A stretch of DNA of 64,000 nt from Adiantum capillus-veneris (GCA_014529385.2 CM043950.1:77619935-77683934), one strand, 5' to 3'; positions 11,661 to 23,302 are shown, counted from the first letter of the stretch. Translations and numbers: made by a program. The notes: generated by a model from the sequence alone, not told the origin.

Positions 11661-12360
11661 ATATGGATACATGACCAATTATGGATGACTTTGTAGGAAG
11701 GGAAATATATTATATGGGAGATTTGTACTTAGGTTATGATTGATTCCAACTAGCAATGGAAAGCAGGATGTGACTACCATGAGGATACCTTTGGGTTTGG
11801 TGAGGATGTGCATCTTATCGTAGTGAGCAGCCAACTTGATTGTGCACATGATGAATGGTATGAGCAAATTCCTATGTGACTTCATACCTCAAATTACAAT
11901 GCCCTTTCTTGATGACGTGCCAATCAAAGGATACAACATAACAAAAGAAGACGAGGCTCTAGATTTGATGGGGTGCTGCAAGTTTTGGCAAACCATATCA
12001 ATGATTGTGAAAAAATTCAGCAAGGTTGGAAGAAGCTAACTGGGAAAAAGTCAATATTTGGGGTTGAAGAAGAATTTATTTTTGGATATCCTTGTAGTCC
12101 TCATGGTCGCCAAACTTGTCTAGCTAAACGGGATGCAATACAGAGGATGAAAGAATCATGCATAAATATCACAAGGGTGACAAGATGTTTGGGTGCATGT
12201 GTCTTCTATCTCATATGGATTCACATTATGCACATGTCGCAGATCCTCTTTGTAAATTGCTTAGGGAAAACCAAAGGTTAGAATGGAACATTATATCTGT
12301 AAAAGCTATGAGCAATCTCAACAAATTTCTACTATCTTCACCAACTTTAAGGAAGGTCAA
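11661..12360 (+). pseudogene. Family D reverse transcriptase relic
   Basis: RT palm remnants in shifting frames. In order: a stretch corresponding to the usual GDLYxGYDxFxLA box, QDVTTMRIPLGLVRMC, then VHMMNGMSKFLCDFIP and ITMPFLDDVPIKGYN at 11836-11935, where FLDD is the Y/FxDD catalytic box. Downstream text (12160-12300) may represent the RT thumb and the start of RNase H. Many stops and frame changes show a long-dead copy. Confidence 0.7.
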
Positions 12361-13030
12361 CTATAAGTAAGGAATACCAAGGAATATGACAATGTACACC
12401 AATAGGGATAGGATGGAAAATAGAACAAGATGATGAAGAGGAACACATGTATATGGTGAGGTTTGGGTCCAAGGTTCTAAGCCCTCACCAAAGAGCATAT
12501 ACATAGGTAAGATGGGAGGTATTGGGAATGGTTACAACATTAAAGTGTGACAAAGAGTAGTTGATTGGAGCATCCATAGTTGTGGAAACTGATTTATTAC
12601 AACTTCTAGAGATGATTGCAAGTCTCTCTACTCCCAACATTGCTATGCATGGGTGGATTGCTAAAGTCCTTGAAGCCAAAATTTCATCACATTGCTAAAA
12701 ACGATAATCCAATGGTAGATATGATGTCAAGGACAAGGTATGAGGATGAGGATGATATGATTGACAAGGGCGAAGCTGTTGGCACCAAATTCTAAACTTC
12801 TGATGCAAACTGTGATGATGTATGCATTGTATCTTCACTTGCCTCCTTCTATAAGGAGTTTTATGCGTATGAAAAACTGCTCACAGGTCGCTACTTGAGT
12901 ACTTTAAAAAAGCAAGTTCATTGGACTGAAGTAAAATTTGAAACAATCAAAAATAAATAATATGCATACTTTTTGAGGGATGGCTGTTTATGAAAACATC
13001 CTAAAAGAAGAGATGGGACTCCCTTGTGAG
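12361..13030 (+). pseudogene. Family D RNase H/connection region relic
   Basis: Highly degraded. Text such as YVRFGSKVLSPHQ-like fragments near 12450-12490 and a basic linker near 12720-12960 fit the RNase H-connection region expected between RT and integrase. No complete motif is preserved. The assignment is by position plus weak text. Confidence 0.35.
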
Positions 13031-13507
13031 TAGTATGTAGTGAGCTTATTCTACCTAAAATTATCAAAGAGCTTCATGAAATCCTATATGCAAGACATTG
13101 AGGTGTATGGGCTACTATTTTCCAAAGTGAAAGAAAGATATTGGTGGAAAGGCATGTGTAAGGATGTAGAAAATTTTGTAGAGTCTTGTGTCACATGCCA
13201 AATTTATTCTAATGTATGCCATAATGATGGATTGCATCCTTCCTACCCATTGGTCATTGACTAAATGGGTTGTTGATCTAGTCAAAATGCCTTCAGGACT
13301 TTGGCAAATGAGATACTTGGTACTTGCATGAGACGACTTGAAAAATCAAGTAGAAGGACGTACATTGATGACAAAAACTATAGAAGCTATTTGTAAATTT
13401 TTCCTTGAAGATGTAATTTTCCACTATGTCTATGTGGGAAAAATAGTAGGTGATAGAGGTAAGATGGGTGCAAATGAAACAAGGGAGCTATTCATAAGAA
13501 GTGGTAT
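13031..13507 (+). pseudogene. Family D integrase, N-terminal part, truncated
   Basis: The zinc-binding end YWWKGMCKDVENFVESCVTC (13138-13197) carries the CxxC pair of the integrase HHCC domain. The core follows at 13338-13500 with DLKNQVEGRTL and VGKIVGDRGK, the latter containing the second catalytic Asp. The frame stops at 13507, where LTR-like sequence starting TGTCGGGAGC begins, so the rest of the integrase is missing from the window. Confidence 0.65.
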
Positions 13508-14521
13508 TGTCGGGAGCAGAGCGAACCCCAAACCCCCGACTGCCTCTAAAACACCGGGGACCAAATGGAGCGCCTCGAGCCTGTCATGGTAAAGCAAACA
13601 GGGGCACCATCTAGCTTCAACGGCTAGGACGCAAACAACACACCACCATAACAAAGTTTTCATCCAAGAGAGATGGATGCTTGGGAGTAATGATGAAAAG
13701 GAAAGGGAATGATATCAAGTGAGAGAGAGAGAGAGAGAGAGAGTGAGGGGGGAGGGGTATAGCGGCTTAGTACTTAGGCATCACAAAAGGATGGCGAATC
13801 CGCACACCCTTCACACATACACAAGCTCACTCCAAACACAAGATTAGGTGTCGATTCCACACACCTCACATGGGCAAAACATTGCAAGAAAACATACTCA
13901 CAAAACCTCAAGCTTTATTTAGAGAATAAGGCGATGAAATGGGGAGCATAGGGTAGGGGAATGAAAAGGGAGAGAGTGGTAGAGCACATGGTGGATAGGT
14001 GGGAGTTGATGGCGAAGACTCGTACAAGGGTTATGTCCATCATCCTTCATTTAGTTGCCCTTCATCTTCCATAGCCAAGGGTGTAGAGGTCATGCTCAAG
14101 ACAAGCATGGTGATTGCGGTGATGGTGATGGTGTGTGTGTGTGTGTGTGTGTGTGCACTAGGCACACACAATGCATAGTGTGTTCTTTGGTGATGTTGTG
14201 TGTGTATTTAGTGTGATGGTGACCCCTCTTTATATAGGGGAGGAGGGGGGAGAAATTCTAGAATTTAGAAATGAAGAAATCATTATCTACATAGGCCATG
14301 TGACTGTGGGCCCTACTTGTCTCGCTGTGTGTATATGTCCCATAACAGCAGTCTCATGAGAGAGAGACTAAGAGAGAGAGATGGGTGGATGAAAAAAAGT
14401 GAGAGGTAACATGGAGAATAAAGTAATTACAAGAGGGGAGAGAGGGGAGTGTGTTCAGAGGTGAATCTGTGTGCAGATGTGTGTGAACACAAGAAAAATC
14501 AGGTAACCACCGGGTGGGGAT
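13508..14521 (+). repeat. LTR-like non-coding segment with microsatellites
   Basis: Starts TGTCGGGAGCAG at the point where the integrase frame is cut. It contains a (GA)n run at 13720-13742, a (GT)n run at 14130-14154 and a TATA-type promoter context, CTCTTTATATAGGGG (about 14225-14240), as found in LTR promoters. No coding frame is convincing. The right end is lost at the CACTA boundary. I could not find a partner LTR or target duplication, so this is a tentative call. Confidence 0.35.
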
Positions 14522-14585
14522 CACTACAAGAGGCTATTCATATTAGCGACGCTCACACAGCGACACTCAAAAAAAAAAAATCCCG

Positions 14586-14641
14586 GCGTCGCTATGAGCG
14601 TCGCAAATTTACAAGTAAATTTGCGACGCTCATAGCGACGC
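14586..14641. repeat. Perfect 27-bp inverted repeat in the CACTA subterminal region
   Basis: GCGTCGCTATGAGCGTCGC continues into AAATTTAC, then a 2-base spacer, then the exact reverse complement. It contains the GCGACGCT motif in both orientations. It probably provides paired binding sites for the TNPA-type protein, or a hairpin; both are inference. Confidence 0.85.
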
Positions 14642-14674
14642 TGGCTGGGCTAAAAAAAATAACAGAGAGCGCCC

Positions 14675-14703
14675 AAAAACTCAGATCTCAAATCTGAGTT
14701 TTT
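14675..14703. repeat. 12-bp hairpin next to the CACTA palindrome
   Basis: AAAAACTCAGAT and its exact reverse complement are separated by five bases. It is a second, unrelated inverted repeat 34 bp inside the first. Confidence 0.75.
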
Positions 14704-14732
14704 CGGCGCCCTCAAGAAAGGAGGAGGTAACG

Positions 14733-14736
<4 letters not shown>

Positions 14737-14775
<39 letters not shown>

Positions 14776-14865
14776 CTCCACACACACACACACACACACG
14801 AGGAGAGGAAGGAGAGCCAGGTATGCTCCTTCCCTCTCCTCACTCTCATGTTCCCTTCCCCTCTT

Positions 14866-14922
<57 letters not shown>

Positions 14923-14932
14923 TAGTGTTTTT

Positions 14933-14975
<43 letters not shown>

Positions 14976-15208
14976 TACAAACATAAACAAAAACGCACAC
15001 ACACATACATAAACAAAGAATGCACACACACATTGAGAGAGGAAAAAAGAGAGAGAGCATGCATAAACAAAAAACGCACACATTGAGAGATGAAAAGAGA
15101 GAGAGAACATGCATAAACAAAAAACGCACACATTGAGAGAGGAAAAGAGAGAGAAAACATGCATAAACAAAAAAACGCACACACATTGAGAGAGAAAGAG
15201 AGAGAAAC
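14737..15208. repeat. Microsatellite cluster and 50-bp minisatellite
   Basis: (CT)n at 14738-14770 and 14866-14902, (CA)n at 14779-14799 and 14903-14922, (GA)n at 14936-14970. These are followed by four tandem units containing CATTGAGAGA and CATGCATAAACAAAAAACGC, starting at 15031, 15081, 15131 and 15184. Long frames over this block are artefacts of the repeats. Confidence 0.9.
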
Positions 15209-15258
15209 TAATTTAACGTCGTAGGAAACTAATTAAAATTAAAAGACTTAAAGATCTA

Positions 15259-15329
15259 GCCGACGAGGAGTTGAACTCAAGACCTATTATTCAAGAGGGA
15301 AATGGCATAACCAATCTATCATACTTGGC
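15259..15329 (-). other. Degenerate tRNA-like sequence (tRNA pseudogene or SINE head)
   Basis: Read on the minus strand, 71 bases begin GCCAAG and end GTCGGC. They include an A-box-like ATTGGTTATGCC and a B box GAGTTCAACTCC that matches the pol III consensus GWTCRANNC. The acceptor stem pairs only partly (GCC with GGC) and the T stem is poor, so it is not a working tRNA. No poly-A tail or target duplication is obvious. Confidence 0.4.
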
Positions 15330-15399
15330 ATGGGTGATAGAAAGGTTATACCATTTATCTCTTTTTATTGGCACACACATCCACACACGCGCACACACA

Positions 15400-16220
15400 C
15401 AAGAAGAAGAGAGTTATACTGTCGTAGGAAACTATCCTAAAAGACGTTAAAGTAGGTTAGATGTAGACCTACGTTAAATTAGATTTAGGTTTATTTTTAG
15501 TTAGATTTACGTTTATTTACGCTAGATTTAGATTTACGTTATATTAGATTAGATTTAGGTCTCCATAGACTGCGATGCCTGCATTAAGCGGGTGAAGAAA
15601 GCCCTCAATGGAATATAGGGTATTGCTGCCTTCACTCATGGTGGGCTCCGTTGATCCAAAAGTACCGGTGAAATGTCTTCAGAAGATAGGAAAGAAGGTT
15701 GATTTCAGGGCGGCAATAGTCAATACATCCCCGACAATGACCATCTAGAAAACCTCTAGTCATTCAACAGCAACTTCAAAGTTAGTAACAAGAGCAAGAA
15801 CGGTCCAAAGGGCCAATTGCTGTCGTCAGATGTGGATGGAGATGAGGCAGCGTCACCGCCGGAAGTTAACTCTCACATCTTTAGTGATGAGAATGCCAAC
15901 TCTTGCCGAGTTATGTGAAAAATTATGTGTTAAATCAGTTTTAAGGTTCTTATAATCCCTCTTAGTTTAGTTCTTTGTTTTTAATATAACATAATTTACG
16001 TTAGATTTAGATTTATGTTATATTAGATTAGACTTAGGTTTATTTAGGTTTACCCACACACACACACACACACAAGAAGAAGAGAGTTTTAACGTCATAG
16101 GAAACTATCCCAAAAGACGTTAAAGATTAGGTTAGATGTAGACTTCCGTTAAATTAGATTTAGGTTTATTTTTAGTTAGATTTACATTTATTTAGATTTA
16201 CGCTTATTTACGTTAGATCG
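15400..16220. repeat. CACTA 5' non-coding region with a ~150-bp direct repeat
   Basis: 15405-15555 and 16071-16216 are diverged direct copies. Both start AAGAAGAAGAGAGTT, carry GTCGTAGGAAACTATCC or GTCATAGGAAACTATCC, and end in TTAGATTTAGGTTTATTT strings. The block between them (15560-15960) has no recognisable coding capacity. The region may be leader or promoter of the transposase genes. Confidence 0.6.
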
Positions 16221-18343
16221 AGTCCACGCAAGAATTACTTACGGTTTAGGGTTTAGAGCTAGACGAACAGTGAAAAGATCTACTGTGAAAAGATGTTAAG
16301 ATGCTGTGAAGTGCTACAGCTAGAGAAGAGGCAAAGGGGTTTTGTCCACTACATGCAGTATCATGTAGACGTGGGTCTGTAGATTTCTTGTACCCACAAA
16401 TATAGGTATTGACCAATAAAGACGAGATTATAACCCGGTGGTTCTGATCTCCGTGCACCTCTAGACCGAGGTGTGCGGGGATTGAACATGACTAGAGAAT
16501 GTGAGGTAGAGAGAGAGAGAGAGAGAGAGATAAGACGAAGAATTCCAATAGAATATTAAAATTGTTGTCCAGGTTATAAGATTTTTATCCTCATTATGAG
16601 TAGTGACGAGGATGTGGGACCGTCCAACCGAAACACCTATCTCTCAACGAGGGTCTTATGTCCTTGTAATCAATGCAAGCATGCTGTGCGACGGACAAGA
16701 CGTGTTTCTTTGCAGCACGTTCACGAATTTGGTGAGTTCGATCCATCTATTATAGATCGAGTTGTTGCCAATTATAACTCGTCGGACTCTGATGCTGGCC
16801 AACAAGCAGCAATCTTGCAACCCAATAGAAGTGTTCGCAGGCGCTTTGGTCAAGCAGCATATGTGAGGCCACAAGATGTAGCCTCTGACAGCTCGGGGGA
16901 TGATCATGCAGAGCACATTCCCAACGAGGCAATGTTTGAGCCCGAGATTGATGAAATGATCGAGACGATCATGGATTCAGAAAGGCTTATCTATGATGAT
17001 ATGAAAAGTGAAGCTGATACGCCATTGTATAATGGAGAACGTATGTCTAGATTGAAAGCACTCCTGGTTCTTCTCAACATGCAGGCAAAGTTTGGATGGA
17101 GTGACACTAGCGTCACAGCGCTTTTCAGGTGATCTATTACAATTAGTTTACTTTAATAAAACTCTAAATGTATAATGATCTGATAGATTTTTACACGACT
17201 GTATCGTATTTTTATGTTGTGTAGATTGCTTAAAGAGCACATACTACCAGCTGACAATGTGATGCCAGATTCCCGAGATGAAGCAAGAAAGAGTTTGCGA
17301 AACTTGGGGATGGATTACAATTCTATCCACGCTTGTCCTAATGACTGCATTCTTTTCAGAGGGGAATACATAGACATGGAGAAGTGTCCGAAATGTGATT
17401 CCGAAAGATATCGAGTAGATCTCCACGGGACAAAAATTCCACAAAAGGTTTTGCGACATTTTCCTCTGCTTCCTCGCATCAAGCATTTCTTCGAATGTAA
17501 GTCCATGGCCGCCCTAGCATCATGGCATGAGGAGAATAAATCTTCGGATGGTGTGCTACGAATTCCTGCAGATTGCGCATCCTGGAAACATATAGATGGA
17601 ACATGGTCGGATTTTGCAAGGGAAGCTCGAAATTTGAGCTTAGGCCTGGCTATGGATGGCGTAAATCCATTTGGTCAAAGATCAACATCTTACAGTGTAT
17701 GGCCCGTTGTCATTGTCAACTACAACATTCCCCCGTGGTTGACTACGAAGAAGGGGCACCTATGGCTAAGCTTGATTGTACCAGGGCGATATAAAGTGGA
17801 GAATACGGATGTGTATCTTCGTCCACTATTGGAAGAGCTGCAACAATTGTGGATTGGCATAGAGGTGGTGGATATGAGCCGACACACAGGACGATGGAAT
17901 GCTTTGATTAGAGGCATTCTAATGTGGACCATGCATGACTATCCCGGGCTAACAGAATGATCAGGTGATCTATTGACACTCCTCACTCAGACACTGTAAA
18001 TCTTGTTTTTTCCCATAGCTGATCTATTATCATGTGTATACATGCAGGGCTTCAAACAAGCGGATACAAAGCATGTGTCACATGTGGACCTAGACTGAAT
18101 GCACGTAGGGCGCCCTCACTGAAGAAGCAAATCTATGAAGGTCATCAAGCGTATCTTCCAGAGAATCATGTGTTACGCGATGGCTTTTTGGGAAGAGAGC
18201 CACCAAGGATGTCTGCACAAGCATGGTTAGAGCAGAAGGAGATGTGCGATGACGGATTGCCTCCAGGGATGAAGAGACTATCTCTATGGTACGAGTTACC
18301 ATACTGGCCCCGACTCATGATCAATCACTTGCTCGATCCAATG

Positions 18344-18485
18344 TGTTGAGAGAGAAGGAGAGAACACAGAAGTAGAACCCCAAAGTGTGTAGAATACACA
18401 CATGAGATGATGTATATATAGAGGGGACCTGGGTGCCATATATAGAGAAGCCATATATTGAGTAGCTTCACATATAAGCTCAACA
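18344..18485 (-). repeat. LTR (3' in element orientation) of the TRIM-like element
   Basis: TG...CA bounded and 142 bp long. It differs from the right LTR at very few positions (for example AACACAGAAG versus AACACATAGG), which points to a recent insertion. Confidence 0.85.
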
Positions 18486-19640
18486 CCCCCGCTCAAATAA
18501 GGGTCCCTAACTGTGGATGAAAAAACCCTTGGGGGATCAAGGGAAAAACCCACTGCTCTATATACACCCACCGTTATATTATAAAAATCATTAAATATAC
18601 AAATGTTTGCGAGGAGCTACATCACTCCTTTTACAATGAATGTTTTATGAGGAGTTACATTACTCCTATCCTATCAAATACAATAATGAATACAAAGGTT
18701 CAATAAAGAGGTATAAAAGCTATCGATTAGCTTGTAATCAAAAGTGTCTCCGTGAATCTGCTGTGTAGCTTGTCATCAATATCGCATCACCAAACATGTC
18801 TTCATGTTGTCATCAATATGGCATCACCAAACATATCTTCATAAATCTTTTATTGTCACCAAGTTTGTCTTCATAAAATCAATTCTTTGATCAATCCTAC
18901 ATAGATCATAGACTCCAAAAAGAACATGTCATAAAAATTATTAGCATCGTTAATGAAATAATTACGTTCACAATGCCATAAGAGATGGTTCGCGACGCCA
19001 CTCTTTTGACGACATATATACGCACGACAACATATGGTACATAAAGTATAAACGTAAAAGTACAAAATGTGTGATTACGTGATACAAATGATATGTGTAT
19101 ATACTACATAAAACAACATTTATCAATGTAGTGATCAATGAATACCATCAAAGTATTAACAAAATATCATCATTATATCAATAAAAATGAATAAATGACC
19201 ATGGTATCAACGAAAAGCATCATGATATCATCGAGAATAATCATTGTATCAACGAAACAACATTATGGCATCACCGAGAATAACCATGGTATCAATGACA
19301 TATCATCATGGTATCAACGAAAATCACCATGACCAAAGTATTAACAAAACATCATCATGGTACCATCAAAATCATTATGGTATCAATGAGAAATTATCAA
19401 TAAAACGACGTAAACTATATCTCTAAAAGAATAATTATACGAGAATCAATGAACGAGTATATCATATAACAAAAGATCATGTACCAACAGTAGCTCGATA
19501 GAATTTGGACGATCATCATCGGCTCGACTGAATCGGAACGATGTGTAACTGGCTTCTGCAGCAAAGTTACGTCAGTAACAAATATATGATTGATGAAGAA
19601 AAATATAATTGAGAAGTTTTCAATTATGAGAAAAATCAAA
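18486..19640. other. Non-coding left interior of the TRIM-like element
   Basis: AT-rich sequence with many ATCATGGTATCA-type words (19140-19400) repeated at irregular spacing. No coding frame is recognised. Confidence 0.5.
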
Positions 19641-20890
19641 AGCAAAAAGTAAAATTTTGATTTTCAAACATATTCGCAGTCCGAGAGGATAACCCAAAAT
19701 CGGTGCAGAATTTAGAGAAACTTCCTTCTGCAAAGTTATAGACCACATCGATTCCGGTCTTCCATAGCGGGTAGTTTCTTCTGCAAAGTTGTAGAACACA
19801 TCGATTCCGGTCTCTCACGCAAAATTGTTTTCAATAAGCAGAAAAATAAAAAACAAAAAACAGAAATTGCTTTTTATGTATGTACGCAGTCCGTGAACGA
19901 TAACTCAAAATCGGTGCAGAATTTGAAAACACTTCCTTCTGCAAAGTTGTAGACCACATCGATTCCAGTCTTTCTAGCAGGTAGTTTCTGCAAAATCGTT
20001 TTCAATAAGCACCAAAATCAAAAACAAAAAGCAAAAATTGCTTTTCAGGTATGTACGCAGTCCGCGAACGATAACTCAAAATTGGTGTAGAATTTGAAAA
20101 CACTTCTTTTTGCAAAGTTGTAGACCACATCGATTCCAGTCTTTGTAGCGGGTAGTTTCTGCAAAATCGTTTTCAATAAGCACCAAAATAGAAAACAAAA
20201 AGCAAAAATTGCTTTTCAGGTATGTACGCAGTCCGCGAACGATAACTCAAAATTGGTGCAGAATTTGAAAACACTTCTTTCTGCAAAGTTGTAGACCACA
20301 TCGATTCCGGTCTCTCTCGCGGGTAGTTTCAGCAAAATCGTTTCCAATTAGCAGAAAAATCAAAAACAAAAAGCGGAAGTTGCTTTTTAGGTATGTACGC
20401 AGTCCGCGAACGATAACTCAAAATCGGTGCAGAATTTGAAAAAACTTCCTTCTGCAAAGTTGTAGACCACATCGATTCCGGAATCTTTAGCGGGTTGTTT
20501 CTGCAAAATCGTTTGCTATTAGCAGAAAAATCGAAAACAAAACGTGGAAGCTGTTTTTCAGGTATGTACGCAGTCCGTGAACGATAACTCAAAATCGGTG
20601 CAGAATTTGAAGAAACTTCCTTCTGCAAAGTTGTAGACCACATTGATTCCGGTCTCTTTCGCGAGTAGTTTCTGCAAAATGGTTTCCAATTAGCAGAAAA
20701 ATCAAAAACAAAACACGGAAGCTATTTTCACGTATGTACGCAGTCCATGAACGATAACTCAAAATTGGTGCAGAATTTGAAGAAACTTCCTTCTGCAAAG
20801 TTGTAGACCACATCGATTCCGATCCCTTGCTTGGGTAGTTTCTACAAAATCGATTTTGATCAGGAGAAAAATCGAAAACAAAAACGTACT
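19640..20890. repeat. 171-bp tandem array inside the TRIM-like element
   Basis: The landmark GTACGCAGTCCG occurs at 19882, 20053, 20224, 20395, 20566 and 20736, spacings of 171, 171, 171, 171 and 170. An older diverged unit lies near 19672. Each unit also holds TCTGCAAAGTTGTAGACCAC and GATTCCGGTCT. The period is a multiple of three, so minus-strand frames repeat in phase (MWSTTLQKEV..NSAPILSYRS) but carry stops. Confidence 0.9.
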
Positions 20891-20902
20891 GCTCTGATAC
20901 AA

Positions 20903-21044
20903 TGTTGAGAGAGAAGGAGAGAACACATAGGTAGAACCCCAAAGTGTGTAGAATACACACATGAGATGATGTATATATAGAGGGGACCTGGGTGCCATAT
21001 ATAGAGAAGCCATATATTGAGTAGCTTCACATATAAGCTCAACA
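20903..21044 (-). repeat. LTR (5' in element orientation) of the TRIM-like element
   Basis: Partner of 18344-18485. The primer-binding site lies immediately to its left on this map, and the CAATG duplication immediately to its right. Confidence 0.85.
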
Positions 21045-23302
21045 CAATGCACATATTCAAGAATGTGGGTAATGTACTATGGGACCATCTGACCGGCAAG
21101 AAAGATACTTTGGGAGCCAGAGTTGACCTTAGAAATGTGGATCGTATGAAGCAATATTGGCCGCAAACAGCGTCTGATGGATCGATAAAACTCCCTGAAG
21201 CACCATGGATTTTCACAGGAGCCCAAGAACGCAAAGTAAAAGAGACCATTCGATCTTTGCGGACCCCCACTGGCGTAATGCACTCGCTCCGAGCGTGTTT
21301 TACTAAAGAAGGAAAGCTTACAGGTTTGAAGTCACACGATTGGCATAAAATGTGTCAGGTACGTTCATAGTGGACTTTAATATCATTGCATAAAATGTGG
21401 ACTTTAATATCATTGCTGCACATACTTTACAGTTTATTTTACCGGTTGCCATTGAAGGATGTGTGTCTCTCGACATCCGTAACACAATCTACAAACTTGC
21501 AAAGCTGGTGCAATGGATCTCACAAAAGGAGATCAACGTAGAATCCATACCATTCGCCAAACTAAATGCTGCGGAGCTTGTGTGCATGTTTGAGAAACAT
21601 TTTCCTACTACCATGCTAACCATTCAAGTGCATCTTCTTGTTCACATAGTTGATGAGGTGGAAATAGCTAGCACAGTTCATTCCACATGGATATTCTTCT
21701 TAGAACGTTTCATGAAAACGCTTAAGGGATATGTGCATCAAAAGGCACGTCCGGAGGGTAGCATGGCAGAAGGTTGGTTGGTATCAGAGTCCCTAGTGTA
21801 CATTGGAGAGTGGCTAGACGGATTTGATAAAGCCCGGGACATGCTATGGTGATCCATAGATGATGAACGCATATCTGGGATTTTCATGTGCAATCTCGGT
21901 GTTGAGAAGAAGATTACGGAAGATCTAGAGGCTAAAATCAACCAATTTTGCATGCTTCACAATCCAATGATGCAAAAGTGGATTTCACAATATGAGGATG
22001 CAAAGCAAGAGCGACAAAGGGCACGAATCGAGTGGAGACGGGGAAGACGACCACCGATGCACTATCCGACGGGTCTGGAGAGCCTACCAACATTCATGAG
22101 CTTAAGGTGGTTGCACAACCAATTGAAAAGCGCACAACAATGCGGTGACGAAGTGACCGAGGAAGAGTGGGAGTACTCTCGGGGTTGCGCCAGCAAGGTA
22201 AGTTTGCAATGTACGACTAGCTAGTGACTTTATTTCTAAACGTTTGAACGGCCACTCATAATCTTTGTTCGTTGTAGTATAAGTCATACACAGCACCATG
22301 GTGTCAAGGTCGACATTTTAGGGTGGAACGGATCGACAAAAAGCGTTTTACTCAAGATTGTGGAATCATGGCAAAATTTGAACAGTCTAGTCGACGATGT
22401 TTCTCTGATGCAGATCCTGTGGTGGCGGAACCCACTTACTTCGGCACGCTACAAGAGATTTTGAGGATCGATTATAGAGGATTTTTTGTCGACTTGTTTG
22501 ATGTGCAATGGTTCAAGATAATCATGGAGGGTTACAACGCTACTGTGCGTAGAGGAGAGTCTGGTTTTCTTGAGGTGGATTCTACTAAGAAATGGACTGA
22601 CCTAAGAGACACTTTCGTACTACCCGAGCATTGTGAACAAGTAAGTATGTAAATAGTTAACATCCCCCTTTTACAAGTTATGTGCTTGAAAGCTCTCATG
22701 TAAGTTATGTGGCTCTGGCAGGTAATATTTCATCCTACAAAGTCTACATCAAACTGGTGGTACGTCATAGAGGTAGCCCCTCGTAGTGCAAGGATGTATG
22801 AAGGCTACCATGTGCCAATCACAACGGCATCAATGGAGGAGATGAGAGAAGATGCTCAATCAGAGGCCGCTGCGGTGGTGCCAGACGAGCATCAAGATGC
22901 TACTACTCTATATGGGGTGCATGTAGAGGATCTACAAAATGAAACAGAGGATATGTGTTTAAACGGAGAGCTCTATATAGATATAGGAAGTTATGTTGAG
23001 TTATGCGAGGATGAGACAGAGATCTCTTAAAGCCACAAATATTGTATTTGAACAATTTTGCTCCGTGTTGTAAAAGCTCTGGCTCTCTAAGTACCTTCCA
23101 TGGTGTATAACGCTCTTTTCTACTCGCGCTCACATCTTTTGATTGAAAATTATGAGTTTTCGAATTGCCTCTTCTATCACTCAATTCATTGCGTCATTGT
23201 ATTTATATGCGTCATTACGTCATTGTATTTAATGGTCTTTGCGTCATTGTTTACTCTATTCATTCAATATTAAGTTTAAATATTCGTGTGTTTAATGCAG
23301 GT

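Larger units (their letters stand above)
18344..21044 (-). mobile_element. Coding-free short-LTR retroelement (TRIM/LARD-like), 2701 bp
   Basis: Flanked by the target duplication CAATG (18339-18343 and 21045-21049). The two 142-bp LTRs are nearly identical (18344-18485 and 20903-21044) and read TGTTGAGAG...GCTCAACA. On the minus strand the 5' LTR is the right one and is followed by TTGTATCAGAGCAG (20889-20902), close to the initiator tRNA-Met primer site. A purine run GAGCGGGGG precedes the other LTR. The LTR has a TATA context (TGTATATATAGAGGGG on the plus strand). The interior has no gag or pol motif. Its right half is a 171-bp tandem array. It must have used enzymes supplied in trans. Confidence 0.85.
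16596..23030 (+). pseudogene. TNP2-like CACTA transposase gene, broken
   Basis: Would encode the transposase that cuts CACTA ends. Six exons can be traced by frame and GT-AG signals: 16596-17128, 17225-17963, 18048-21358 (containing the LTR insertion), 21433-22197, 22278-22640 and 22722-23030. Exon 2 carries Transposase_21 (PF02992) text: CPNDCILFRGEY, CPKCDSERY, DGVNPFG and SVWPVVIVNYNIPPW. Exon 4 matches the DUF4218 region (FFLERFMKTLKGYV, ARPEGSMAEG). Exon 5 matches DUF4216 (YFGTLQEILRIDY). The start is the ATG at 16596. Damage seen: TGA at 17958-17960, TGA at 21850-21852 and the 2.7 kb LTR element at 18344-21044 (frame LLDPM|HIFKNVG restored if it is removed). Otherwise it is nearly complete. 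Confidence 0.85.

Noticed and set aside
14712-15186. Long overlapping frames rich in Ser-Leu, Arg-Glu or Cys-Val repeats
   Set aside because: They are translations of (CT)n, (GA)n and (CA)n tracts and have no coding signature.
19640-20890. CRISPR-like array or repeat protein gene from the regular 171-bp spacing
   Set aside because: Units are contiguous without unique spacers, the context is a plant retroelement, and each reading frame has stops.
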